From positions 1 to 34,139 of the forward strand of contig NZ_JACJDV010000039.1 in NCBI RefSeq assembly GCF_014163735.1: DNA of 34,139 bases, read 5' to 3'. The position numbers were made by a program, and so were the translations under genes. Below, one piece after another: positions 1-8,173 of this stretch. Source of the DNA: Shewanella sp. SR44-3. Lineage in GTDB: Bacteria; Pseudomonadota; Gammaproteobacteria; Enterobacterales; Shewanellaceae. The notes beneath the pieces are model-generated. The model made no database searches, was not told the origin of the DNA, and saw only the letters and a list, made by a program, of their open reading frames with translations. Within the stretch, counting starts at the first letter, position 1; each line of letters starts with the position of its first letter.

Positions 1-102
1 AATGGCTTAGTCCCATTTGATTACATCATGGCTTGCCTTAATGAACTGTGCCAACCAGCACCGGATATAGACAGCCTGTTACCATGGAATTTTAAAAGAT
101 AG
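1..102 (+). CDS. IS66-family transposase, C-terminal end (partial)
   Basis: The window opens inside an open frame that runs 33 codons to a TAG stop. The peptide starts NGLVPFDYIM and ends LLPWNFKR, which resembles the conserved C-terminal tail of IS66-type transposases (TnpC), where a G-L-x-P-x-x-Y-I segment leads to a terminal LLPW. The catalytic DDE domain would lie upstream, outside the window. About 20 bp after the stop comes a sequence that fits the right terminal repeat of such an element, which supports the call. Recognition is from memory of the family, not from a search. Confidence 0.8.
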   Translation, partial: NGLVPFDYIMACLNELCQPAPDIDSLLPWNFKR

Positions 103-105
103 GTG

Positions 106-124
106 TAGTTGCCCAGACGCTTAC
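106..124. repeat. Probable right terminal inverted repeat of the IS66-type element
   Basis: Read inward on the minus strand the sequence begins GTAAGCGTCTGGGCAACT. IS66-family ends begin with GTAA, and the position, just past the transposase stop, is right for the right end. The following 8 bp, taataact (125-132), would be one copy of the target duplication. The other copy and the left end are outside the window, so the exact boundary is unproven. Confidence 0.65.
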
Positions 125-338
125 TAATAACTAAGCGAATGCCTAGTTCCATAGCTAATTTAATGCCTAAGTTAATGAAAATCGTCACGAAAGACTTCAC
201 CATAAATAATGAGTTCTCAATACAAAAGAAGGATTTATTTAATAAATGACGATGAACGCTAAGTTCTTGAAATAACAATTGACCGATTGAAAATAAACAG
301 CCTATAGTGAGGTACATCCTTAATTAGGTAGGTAACTT

Positions 339-725
339 ATGACAGCAATCACTCATGTATATAACTACACAGTCAGATGCCCACACTACACAGAGAATGA
401 AACACCGGCGACTTGGCTAAATCATATTGAAGTAAACCAATCTTGTGAAATCGCATTAAACCGCATCACCAAATGGCACGATTTGTCCGGTAATAAATCG
501 TTTGAATTGGAAAACTTTGTGGTCAGAAAGGCCGATAATGAAGAAGCCTACTTCGCCATGCAAAGCGACCGTTTAAAGCATGATGGTCATGCCCTAGTCA
601 CCTTCAAAATATTCCTCGATAATTGCTGCCACGACGCATCACCACAAAGCATAATGCAGCATCTTATCAAAGATTATCAACATAGATTAGAGAAGGCCAA
701 CTCACTCGAAGCTGTCGCAGTTTAA
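339..725 (+). CDS. Hypothetical protein, 128 aa
   Basis: I do not recognise this family. The product is a soluble, slightly acidic protein of 128 residues without signal peptide or membrane segment. It has two cysteine-histidine spots (CPHY near residue 14 and CCHD near 96). The start is supported by an AGGTAGGT purine-rich stretch about 7 nt upstream of the ATG. It is a single-gene unit: IS66 debris lies upstream and a strong terminator follows 22 bp after its stop. That clean gene-terminator arrangement is the main reason to believe it is expressed. Its position at the edge of an insertion sequence makes accessory origin possible, but nothing in its composition clearly sets it apart from its neighbours. 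Confidence 0.65.
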   Translation: MTAITHVYNYTVRCPHYTENETPATWLNHIEVNQSCEIALNRITKWHDLSGNKSFELENFVVRKADNEEAYFAMQSDRLKHDGHALVTFKIFLDNCCHDASPQSIMQHLIKDYQHRLEKANSLEAVAV

Positions 726-747
726 CCTTAAAGCGAATGGCCCTAAG

Positions 748-791
748 CCTTATTGGTGTCAGCATAATGGCGGCACCAATAAGGTTTTTTT
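748..791 (+). terminator. Rho-independent terminator
   Basis: A perfect 11-bp stem (CCTTATTGGTG 748-758 with CACCAATAAGG 774-784), a 15-nt loop and a run of seven T follow directly. It ends the 339-725 transcript. Confidence 0.85.
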
Positions 792-924
792 GTATCTATT
801 ACTAACCTGCGGCAGTAATGAAGCCAGTGAAGTCGCCTTTAAATACATAATGGCATCACGGAATTTAATGACCATGTCATGGCTATTGGTAAGACGATAA
901 TCTAAGCTCGTGGACTGTTTTTAC

Positions 925-1518
925 CTAAACTTGTGGGCTTATCTTCTCTACACTTGTGATCCCTGCTGTGAGGTTAAAACGCATCGCTTCTTCAAATGAC
1001 CATTCCACAGGAATTAGCTCTTCTTTGCGCACTAGGCTTGTCACCCCTGCCACTTGGTAGCTCAGCTGAAATAACACTGGCACCCAATCCCCTTCGGGTA
1101 AGGCGCTAAGCAGAGGTTCAGGCATAGCATCACTCATAATAAACCCCACCACATAACTGCCATTAGCCTGTTTTACTAGCACAGTTTTTTGGGTCTTAGG
1201 TTTACCGTCTCGACTCATTAATCCGGCGATATCGCGAATACTGCCATACACAGTCTTAAACAGCGGGAATCTCATCAGTTGACGTTCAATCCAGCTGTAT
1301 ACCCAGACAATGGGGCTCACAGAAAATAATAGCCCTGCCACAAACACTAAGCTTGCCACTAATGCAAAGCCTGCGCCCACGACAATCTTTTCAATCCCTA
1401 AGATCTCAAGTAATAACTGTCCCAAGCTGTCGAGGGAAATAAATAGCGACCAAAATAGCCAAATGGACAACACCATAGGCAATAAATTAGTCAGCCCACG
1501 GGCCAAGGTTGTTTTCAT
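925..1518 (-). CDS. DUF502 family inner-membrane protein
   Basis: This 197-residue protein has two hydrophobic helices (about residues 10-32 and 46-70) followed by the family segment around W-I-E-R and P-x-F-K-T-V-Y-G-S-I-R-D (about 78-95), and a soluble C-terminal half containing GDWVPVLF. That matches DUF502, a widespread family of bacterial membrane proteins without an established biochemical role. The ATG at 1518 gives the expected short N-terminus (MKTTLARGL). It lies downstream of phoU on the same strand but is separated from it by a terminator at 1561-1590, so it is probably not part of the phosphate operon. Function is unknown; the family assignment is fairly sure. Confidence 0.8.
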   Translation of the reverse strand: MKTTLARGLTNLLPMVLSIWLFWSLFISLDSLGQLLLEILGIEKIVVGAGFALVASLVFVAGLLFSVSPIVWVYSWIERQLMRFPLFKTVYGSIRDIAGLMSRDGKPKTQKTVLVKQANGSYVVGFIMSDAMPEPLLSALPEGDWVPVLFQLSYQVAGVTSLVRKEELIPVEWSFEEAMRFNLTAGITSVEKISPQV

Positions 1519-1560
1519 GGATGCTTCTCAAAATAAGTAAAGTGGCGCCATTGTGTATAA

Positions 1561-1590
1561 AAAAAAGCCCTAACTCAAGGGAGTTAGGGC
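1561..1590 (-). terminator. Terminator of the pst-phoU operon
   Basis: A perfect 10-bp stem (GCCCTAACTC 1567-1576 with GAGTTAGGGC 1581-1590) has a 4-nt loop. On the minus strand it is followed by a run of T (positions 1566 down to about 1559). It lies about 80 bp beyond the phoU stop and insulates the DUF502 gene. Confidence 0.85.
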
Positions 1591-1672
1591 AAAGTCATTT
1601 CAGGGATTAGCCAGCAAAAATATCATGCACTCGCTATTAACAAATAACGATTAACAACAAACGCTATTAAGA

Positions 1673-2383
1673 TTAGCTATTCACATCTTTTTCCATATCC
1701 TCGTAGGAGGTATGGCGCACATCTTTACCTTTAACGTAGTAGATAATGTACTCACAGATATTCTTACAGCGATCCCCTACCCGCTCAATGGCACGTGCCG
1801 CCCAAAGTACATCTAGCACCCCTGGGATTGAGCGGGGGTCTTCCATCATATGGGTCATCAACTGCCGGATAATGCCTTCATATTCTTTATCAAGCTTGGC
1901 ATCTTCCTTATGTAGCTCTAAGGCATTTTCAGCATCCATACGGGCTAATGCATCTAACGTGGAATGCAGCATACGGGTAGCATGGCGGCCCATATTGTCT
2001 ATGCTCACCAACAACGGCTGCTGATTATTAGTGCGCTTATCTAGCGCCGCTTTAGCAATACGTACGCAAGCATCACCAATACGTTCAAGATCTGCAATCG
2101 TTTTAGAGATAGCAATAATAAGGCGTAAATCGCTGGCTGCAGGCTGGCGCTTAGCAATAATGCGGGTACATTCTTCATCGATAGACACTTCCATGCCATT
2201 CACTCGGTGATCCCCTTCAATGACCTTTTGAGCAAGCTCGGCGTCTAAAGTACTTAAGGCATCTAAAGATTGCTCAAGTTGACGCTCAACCAAGCCGCCC
2301 ATGGCCAGCACTCGGTTGCGAATATCATCGAGCTCTGCATTGAACTGCCCTGATATATGTTTGTTTAAATTCATCTTTTCCAT
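1673..2383 (-). CDS. phoU: Phosphate signalling protein PhoU
   Basis: PhoU is a cytoplasmic all-helical protein that links the Pst transporter to the PhoR sensor kinase and keeps the Pho regulon off when phosphate is plentiful. The 236-residue product closely follows the E. coli protein: [18 protein letters not shown] at the N-terminus, [20 protein letters not shown], and the repeated metal-binding helix motif ERIGD / [13 protein letters not shown]. Two tandem three-helix repeats are evident. It is the last gene of the pstC-pstA-pstB-phoU operon, 60 bp after pstB, and is followed by a terminator. The start at 2383 (MEKMNLN) has the same register as E. coli MDSLNLN, so it is preferred over the second Met. 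No key residue appears to be missing. Confidence 0.97.
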   Translation of the reverse strand: MEKMNLNKHISGQFNAELDDIRNRVLAMGGLVERQLEQSLDALSTLDAELAQKVIEGDHRVNGMEVSIDEECTRIIAKRQPAASDLRLIIAISKTIADLERIGDACVRIAKAALDKRTNNQQPLLVSIDNMGRHATRMLHSTLDALARMDAENALELHKEDAKLDKEYEGIIRQLMTHMMEDPRSIPGVLDVLWAARAIERVGDRCKNICEYIIYYVKGKDVRHTSYEDMEKDVNS

Positions 2384-2443
2384 AATTTACTCTTCCAATT
2401 CATGACTGTGCGCAGCATTGATAACGTGACGAAAACAGCAGGT

Positions 2444-3265
2444 TTAACCGTAACGCCCAGTGATGTAATCTTCTGTTTTACGTTTTCTTGGGGTGGTAAA
2501 AATGGTGTTGGTATCGGCATATTCCACCAGCTCGCCCATGTACATAAAGGCGGTTTGATCAGACACCCTTGCCGCCTGTTGCATGTTGTGCGTCACAATC
2601 ACCACAGTGTACTTGTCTTTAAGCTCAGTAATAAGCTCTTCGATAGTCAAGGTGGAGATAGGATCCAGCGCAGAAGTCGGTTCATCCAGTAACAAGACTT
2701 CTGGCTCAATGGCAATCGCCCGCGCTATAACTAGACGTTGCTGCTGACCGCCTGATAAACCAAAGGCGTTATCGTGCAGTCTGTCTTTCACTTCATCCCA
2801 AATCGCCGCGCCGCGAAGTGAGCGCTCTGCGGCTTCATCTAAATCTCGGCGGTTATTTAACCCTTGCAGACGCAGACCATAAACCACGTTTTCATAAATG
2901 GATTTAGGGAATGGATTTGGGCGCTGAAACACCATGCCCACGTTACGGCGTAAGGCGGCAACATCGACTTTTTTATCATAAATATTTTGCCCATGGAGCA
3001 AAATTTCACCTTTAATTTTGCAACTGTCGACCAAATCATTCATACGGTTGATGCAGCGCAGTAAAGTGGATTTACCACAGCCAGATGGACCAATAAAGGC
3101 AGTAACTTGTTTCTTTGGGATCTTCATCGACACATTAAATAGCGCCTGCTTGTCACCGTAGCTTAAATCTAAGTTACGGATCTCAAGGGCGGTATCCTGC
3201 GCCGATAAATGTTCTAAATCTATCGATTTTTCTTGCATAGCTCTTTGATCTATCGAAATCATCAT
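2444..3265 (-). CDS. pstB: Phosphate ABC transporter ATPase PstB
   Basis: PstB hydrolyses ATP to drive phosphate import through the PstC-PstA channel. All ABC motifs are present in the 273-residue protein: Walker [10 protein letters not shown] (about residues 59-67), Q-loop FQRPNPFP typical of PstB, signature LSGGQQQR, Walker [14 protein letters not shown] and the switch histidine in VTHNMQQA. The C-terminus carries the family tail ([10 protein letters not shown]). A Shine-Dalgarno AAGGA lies just before two successive ATG codons at 3265 and 3262; either could start the protein. It sits 27 bp after pstA and 60 bp before phoU on the same strand, so the four genes form one operon. Confidence 0.97.
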   Translation of the reverse strand: MMISIDQRAMQEKSIDLEHLSAQDTALEIRNLDLSYGDKQALFNVSMKIPKKQVTAFIGPSGCGKSTLLRCINRMNDLVDSCKIKGEILLHGQNIYDKKVDVAALRRNVGMVFQRPNPFPKSIYENVVYGLRLQGLNNRRDLDEAAERSLRGAAIWDEVKDRLHDNAFGLSGGQQQRLVIARAIAIEPEVLLLDEPTSALDPISTLTIEELITELKDKYTVVIVTHNMQQAARVSDQTAFMYMGELVEYADTNTIFTTPRKRKTEDYITGRYG

Positions 3266-3292
3266 AAGTCCTTAACGTCAGGATATCGTTAA

Positions 3293-4951
3293 TTAATGTT
3301 CAAGCGAACGAAACTTTTCGCGTAAGTGATTACGCACACTAATGGCTGTTAAGTTAAGTGCAACAATCACAGACACCAATAAGAATGAGGTGGCGTAAAC
3401 TAGCGGACGCGCCGCTTCTACGTTCGGGCTTTGAAAGCCCACATCATATATATGGAAGCCTAAGTGCATAAATTTACGTTCTAAATGCACAAAGGGGAAG
3501 TTCATGTCCAGTGGCAGCGTTGGCGCAAGCTTTACCACACCCACTAACATCAAGGGCGCCACTTCACCGGCTGCACGGGCGACCGCTAAAATAAGTCCAG
3601 TCATAATGGCAGGGCTTGCCATTGGAATAACAATCCGCCATAAGGTTTCAGCCTTAGTTGCCCCTAAGGCTAAACTGCCTTGGCGCACCGCGCTTGGGAT
3701 ACGGCTTAAGCCTTCCTCCGTTGAGACGATAACCACTGGCAAAGTCAAAATAGCCAAGGTCAGCGCCGACCAAATCACCCCAGGTGAGCCAAAGGTAGGT
3801 GCTGGCAAGGCTTCAGGATAGAAGAGTTGGTCAATGGAACCACCCAGCATATAAACGAAGAAACCTAAACCAAATACCCCGTAAACAATGGAAGGTACCC
3901 CCGCTAAGTTAATCACCGCGATACGGATCATCTTAGTGATGGGACCTTTTTTGGCGTACTCATGTAAATAAATTGCCGCGATAACCCCAAATGGCGTCAC
4001 AATAACTGCCATCAGCATCACCATGAACACGGTACCGAAAATAGCTGGGAATACGCCGCCCTCAGTGTTGGCTTCACGGGGATCATCTACCACAAAACCG
4101 CCCACGCCTTTAAACCAATGCAGCAGTTTATCTAGGGTGCTCATGTCATTGACATAACTGACAGCAAGCACGGTATCTAACTTCAAGATAACCTCTTCAC
4201 CGCGCATGTCCTTAATCACTACGCTGTCTCGGCTTGCAGCATCGCGTAAGGCAAATAAGCGTTTTTCTAACACTAGATAATCTGCATTCAATTGCGCAAT
4301 TTGGGCTTCTATACTGGCTTTTTTCGCCTCAGTTAAATCGCCATCCAGCTCATGCTTACGCTCTTTAAGGCGTAAGCGCTCAATGCGATAGTTAATCGAA
4401 CCTATGTCAGTTTTTTGTAAATCTAACGCCTCATCTGCAATGGCAACGCTACGGGCAATATGCGCATTCAGTGATGAACCTAAATCGCCTTCGGCTAACG
4501 CTAGGCGCTTGCCATCTTCAATCACGGCAATGGGATAACCGTAAAAGTTACCGTTTTTGGTGCGCTCAAATTTAGCCAGTCCAGAGGGCACCTCACGACT
4601 AATGATGTCTGTGGCTAAAATCCAGCGAAAATCTAAACCGACAAACTCACGATTACCTGTCTTAACCAAGTAACGGGTGACAAACTCGCCGGGTTGCTGC
4701 TGAAACTTATGCCCCGCTGAAATTAAACGCTCTGAGGGGACTTCTTCTCGGTCGTATATTTCACCGATCAAGGTGGCTTTTTGCCCTTGGCTGTCTTCAA
4801 GCTGCCACTGATATAGATCAGCAGGCCAAAAGTAGCTTAATCCGCGCCAAGCGATAAGCAGCAATAGTCCAAGCACCGCAATCAAACTAATACTAACGGC
4901 ACCACCTGTCATCCAAATCCAAGGTGAACCTGATTTTACCCACTTACCCAT
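3293..4951 (-). CDS. pstA: Phosphate ABC transporter permease PstA (long form)
   Basis: PstA is one of the two channel subunits of the Pst phosphate importer in the inner membrane. The C-terminal ~260 residues are the standard permease domain, including the PstB-docking loop with GSLALGATKAETLWRI and MASPAIMTG and the segment AAGEVAPLML. The protein is 552 residues against about 296 for E. coli. The extra ~240 residues lie between the first membrane helix (about 13-35) and the permease core, and include a charged, coiled-coil-like stretch (about residues 165-235, rich in E, K, R and L). I chose ATG 4951 over the upstream GTG at 4960 because AAGAGG sits 8 nt before this ATG and overlaps the GTG. 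It lies between pstC and pstB in the operon. Confidence 0.93.
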   Translation of the reverse strand: MGKWVKSGSPWIWMTGGAVSISLIAVLGLLLLIAWRGLSYFWPADLYQWQLEDSQGQKATLIGEIYDREEVPSERLISAGHKFQQQPGEFVTRYLVKTGNREFVGLDFRWILATDIISREVPSGLAKFERTKNGNFYGYPIAVIEDGKRLALAEGDLGSSLNAHIARSVAIADEALDLQKTDIGSINYRIERLRLKERKHELDGDLTEAKKASIEAQIAQLNADYLVLEKRLFALRDAASRDSVVIKDMRGEEVILKLDTVLAVSYVNDMSTLDKLLHWFKGVGGFVVDDPREANTEGGVFPAIFGTVFMVMLMAVIVTPFGVIAAIYLHEYAKKGPITKMIRIAVINLAGVPSIVYGVFGLGFFVYMLGGSIDQLFYPEALPAPTFGSPGVIWSALTLAILTLPVVIVSTEEGLSRIPSAVRQGSLALGATKAETLWRIVIPMASPAIMTGLILAVARAAGEVAPLMLVGVVKLAPTLPLDMNFPFVHLERKFMHLGFHIYDVGFQSPNVEAARPLVYATSFLLVSVIVALNLTAISVRNHLREKFRSLEH

Positions 4952-5035
4952 TGCACACACCTCTTAAGGGAATTGGCGAAATAAATTTATTATTCAATAC
5001 ATTATGCATAGCACTCTCAACTTTTATCCCTAGCG

Positions 5036-7291
5036 TTACAGCGAACTGTAGCGTTCTCTTAATCGCTGACGCACAACCTCGGCGATAGTGTTAAAGAAGA
5101 AGGTGAAAATAAACAATACAAAGGCTGCCAGGAATAACACCCGATAATGGGAGCTGCCTATGGCAGATTCTGGCATTTCTACCGCGATATTAGCCGCTAA
5201 AGTACGCATACCTTCAAACACGCTCCACTCCAGGATTGCCGTGTTACCTGTGGCCATCAGTACTATCATGGTTTCCCCTACGGCGCGGCCAAGTCCCATC
5301 ATGATGGCTGAGAAAATACCAGGGCTTGCAGTAAGTAACACAACACGGGTCAAGGTCTGCCAATTGGTGGCCCCTAATGCCAAGCTGCCGTTTGATAAGT
5401 GACGTGGCACAGAGAAGATGGCATCTTCAGCGATGGAGAAAATCGTTGGAATAACCGCAAACCCCATGGCAATACCAACAACCAGTGCATTACGTTGGTC
5501 GAACGTTATCCCGAGCTCATTGGTTATAAACTGACGGGTATCGCCGCCAAATAACACAAGCTCAACAGTAGGACTGATAGCAAAACAGAACCAACCCACA
5601 AAGATAATCACAGGAATAAGCATCAGCTCTTGATAAACTTCAGGTAAACGCTGTTTCCAGCGCCCAGGCAGTAGGCTCCAGCCAAATGCACTGGCTAAAA
5701 TAGCGCTTGGCAGCAGCACTAGTAGCATGAAAATCCCTGGGAGGTGATCCTCAATTAAGGGCGCCAGCCATAATCCGGCTAAGAAACCTAAAATAACAGT
5801 CGGTAAGGCTTCCATGATTTCAATGGTAGGTTTCACTATGCTGCGCACTTTAGGCGACATAAAGTAAGCGGTATAAACAGCCCCAGCTACAGCTAAGGGC
5901 ACTGCGAATAACATAGCGTAGAATGCAGCTTTCATGGTGCCAAAGGCCAGCGGCATCAAACTTAATTTAGCTTCAAAATCATCAGAGCCCGATGTGGATT
6001 GCCACACATATTGCGGCTCAGGATAGCCTTCATACCACACCTTTTCCCACATTGCGCTCCAGCTGACTTCTGGGTGGCTGTTATCAACCACAAACAAGTT
6101 AAGCGCCTTGTTGGTTTCTACGATTAAGGCATTAGAACGTGGGCTAAATGCCATATTAGTGGGGGATTCGAGTTCAAGCTTTTGCTGAAACAATGTGCGC
6201 TCACTGGTGGTATAAAGCAGTGATAATTGACCTTCTGCGCTCACCACTGCAAAGCTTTTACGGTAAAACTCAGTCGCGATGGCTGACATAGGCGCTAATT
6301 CATCAAAATGACGGATCAGCTTATATAAGCGGCCGCTATCACTATTAACCTGGAAATATTGTGCCACCCGCCCTGAGTCGTAATTCACCAGAATTGAGCT
6401 GGCGCCTGCCAATAATGACACTTGATTTACGGTATCTTGACCATTTCTCACATCGATAACTTGCAGCAAATCAATCGCATCAGCATCACGGGTGTTATAT
6501 ACATAAATTTTATCAGTACCGGGCAGAATAAGCTGGCTGTGATCTGGAGTTACCAAGGCATGGGTTTTATTGGTCGGCGCATCTTCAATGATGGATTCGC
6601 TGGCGTTCCACTCAACCTCCTCAGTCATCATATTTTCTTCGCCTTCTTGGCGATTGAAACGCCATTGACCATCAGCGTCTTGATAAGCAAAACTCATGCG
6701 GCTGTCGCTGTAATCAAAAGCCAGATTATAAACCGCTGAATCCGTGGATAGATTAAGCGGCGCTTCGCCATTGGGGTAGCGCAATTTGGGGGTGATAAGC
6801 CGTTGGTTATCTGGGTAAGTCACCGCAAAATCAACATCAACAACCAGTACTTTTCCAGAGCTTAATCCAAGGGCGAATCGTTGCTCATTAGGAGAAGATT
6901 TAGCGCTGCTGGTTACGGTAACACCATCACTTAACCGTGGTTTTTGTGAACTAATCAGTTGGCCGCTGGCCACAGAGTAAAAATCAACTTCGCCATTATT
7001 TTTTACCCTAAAGGCGATTTCATTTTGCTCGTCTGTGCCTATCATCAAGCTTGGGGTTTGAGTGTCAGCTAAACTGATTTCAGTTAGAGGGCGAACATCT
7101 GCACCATCAAAAATCGGCTTAATCACGTAAAGTAAGTAAAAGAAAATCAATAATAAGGCTACAAATACTAAGGTGCCACCTATGGTAACACCCACTTCGG
7201 CCGTCTTATCCTTAAATGCCCTGCTTTTTGCCTTACTGCCGCCTAAAATCTTGCTCGCTGCAGAAGTCGGCTGACTTACCTGACTTTCCAT
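5036..7291 (-). CDS. pstC: Phosphate ABC transporter permease PstC (long form)
   Basis: PstC pairs with PstA to form the phosphate channel. After a cytoplasmic N-terminus and one membrane helix (about residues 33-57) there are about 390 residues with repeated beta-rich, WD40-like or quinoprotein-like segments (for example FALGLSSGKVLVVDVDF and ALNLFVVDNSHPEVSW). The permease core then runs from about 455, with EALPTVILGFLAGLWLAP and the ATPase-docking loop NGSLALGATNWQTLTRV. Total length is 751 residues against about 319 in E. coli. An AGAGG Shine-Dalgarno 6 nt upstream fixes the ATG at 7291. It is the first gene of the operon; no pstS precedes it. A Pho box lies upstream at 7513-7530. Confidence 0.93.
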   Translation of the reverse strand: MESQVSQPTSAASKILGGSKAKSRAFKDKTAEVGVTIGGTLVFVALLLIFFYLLYVIKPIFDGADVRPLTEISLADTQTPSLMIGTDEQNEIAFRVKNNGEVDFYSVASGQLISSQKPRLSDGVTVTSSAKSSPNEQRFALGLSSGKVLVVDVDFAVTYPDNQRLITPKLRYPNGEAPLNLSTDSAVYNLAFDYSDSRMSFAYQDADGQWRFNRQEGEENMMTEEVEWNASESIIEDAPTNKTHALVTPDHSQLILPGTDKIYVYNTRDADAIDLLQVIDVRNGQDTVNQVSLLAGASSILVNYDSGRVAQYFQVNSDSGRLYKLIRHFDELAPMSAIATEFYRKSFAVVSAEGQLSLLYTTSERTLFQQKLELESPTNMAFSPRSNALIVETNKALNLFVVDNSHPEVSWSAMWEKVWYEGYPEPQYVWQSTSGSDDFEAKLSLMPLAFGTMKAAFYAMLFAVPLAVAGAVYTAYFMSPKVRSIVKPTIEIMEALPTVILGFLAGLWLAPLIEDHLPGIFMLLVLLPSAILASAFGWSLLPGRWKQRLPEVYQELMLIPVIIFVGWFCFAISPTVELVLFGGDTRQFITNELGITFDQRNALVVGIAMGFAVIPTIFSIAEDAIFSVPRHLSNGSLALGATNWQTLTRVVLLTASPGIFSAIMMGLGRAVGETMIVLMATGNTAILEWSVFEGMRTLAANIAVEMPESAIGSSHYRVLFLAAFVLFIFTFFFNTIAEVVRQRLRERYSSL

Positions 7292-7496
7292 TAAGAACCT
7301 CTATAATTTAATCGATAACGATATTTCGCTAGGATTGTGAATTTGGCTGTGTTAATACTTTGTTGTGTAACTTATAGGTTCAAGCTGAGACCTATTGGTT
7401 AACTCATTAATTTATGTCGCTAAACTAACGGCTCAAATTAATAAGCGATAATAGAGATAGCCCGAAAACACAGAAGACCATTCATTAATGGCGCAA

Positions 7497-7530
7497 ATTA
7501 TATTACGCAAACATGACAATAGTGTTACAG
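7497..7530 (-). promoter_or_regulatory. Pho box plus -10 element of the pst operon
   Basis: On the minus strand the sequence CTGTAAC-ACTA-TTGTCAT (7530-7513) matches the PhoB-binding arrangement of two CTGTCAT repeats separated by 4 bp, with 11 of 14 repeat positions agreeing. Ten bp further on lies a perfect TATAAT (7502-7497), the geometry expected when PhoB replaces recognition of the -35 element. Transcription would start near 7490, leaving a leader of about 200 nt before pstC. No computed score is available. Confidence 0.75.
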
Positions 7531-7564
7531 CAAAGAAATGCTCAGTTCAGAGGAGAAATAAAAT

Positions 7565-8071
7565 ATGATCCGTTATTTGATAACGCTACAAGCAACTGAT
7601 AGAAAAGGATTAGTTGAACAAATTGCTAACACCATCAGTCATCATGGTGGTAACTGGTTAGACTCTGAAATGCGTCATATCGACGGTATTTTTGCGGCTA
7701 TATTACAATTAGAAATCGCAGAACAAAAATGGGATGAACTCCTAGAAGCCCTAGAATACCTTGAAGGCTTGAGCCTGACATTCGCCAAGACCAGTGTCAC
7801 TCCTAAGCCCATCAAGCGTTTGAGCTACAATTTAGTCGCCTATGACAGACCCGGACTAGTATTGGAAATTTCTAATAAAATTAGTGCACTGGGAATAAAC
7901 ATTGAAGAATTCAGCAGCCAATTTGAAACCGCCAGTCACACAGGTGTTGCCTTATTTCGTGCCACTTTCGGCCTAGGGTTAACCGATCCATCACAAGAAG
8001 CATTATTAACTGAATCCCTCTATGCCATGGGTGATGATGTAGTGTTAGATAAACTCAGTAAAAGCGCATGA
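7565..8071 (+). CDS. GcvR-like double-ACT-domain regulatory protein
   Basis: The 168-residue protein consists of two ACT domains: residues about 3-75 (beginning RYLITLQATDRKGLVEQIA) and about 87-160 (beginning LSYNLVAYDRPGLVLEIS). Each has the D-R-x-G-L ligand-loop motif. This is the layout of GcvR, which in E. coli antagonises GcvA and represses the glycine cleavage operon by protein-protein contact rather than DNA binding. The product is shorter than E. coli GcvR (190 aa), so a related ACT-domain regulator is also possible. GAGGAG lies 8 nt upstream of the ATG. The start codon is only 34 bp from the Pho box of the divergent pst operon, so the two promoters must overlap. Confidence 0.8.
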   Translation: MIRYLITLQATDRKGLVEQIANTISHHGGNWLDSEMRHIDGIFAAILQLEIAEQKWDELLEALEYLEGLSLTFAKTSVTPKPIKRLSYNLVAYDRPGLVLEISNKISALGINIEEFSSQFETASHTGVALFRATFGLGLTDPSQEALLTESLYAMGDDVVLDKLSKSA

Positions 8072-8173
8072 GCCTTAGGTTATGACCTAAATGAGGCTAG
8101 CCTTCCAACTGAGGTTAAACTCAGCTCAAGCCTCTGGTAAACTAGCGCAGAAATACTCAAATATTGGAATGTC

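Noticed and set aside
21..317. 98-codon minus-strand frame MYLTIGCLF...
   Set aside because: It runs across the IS66 end and the transposase tail, has no ribosome site that stands out, and resembles no family I know.
8075..8108. Hairpin AGCCT-AGGT/ACCT-AGGCT after the GcvR-like gene
   Set aside because: No T-run follows, so it is not called a terminator.
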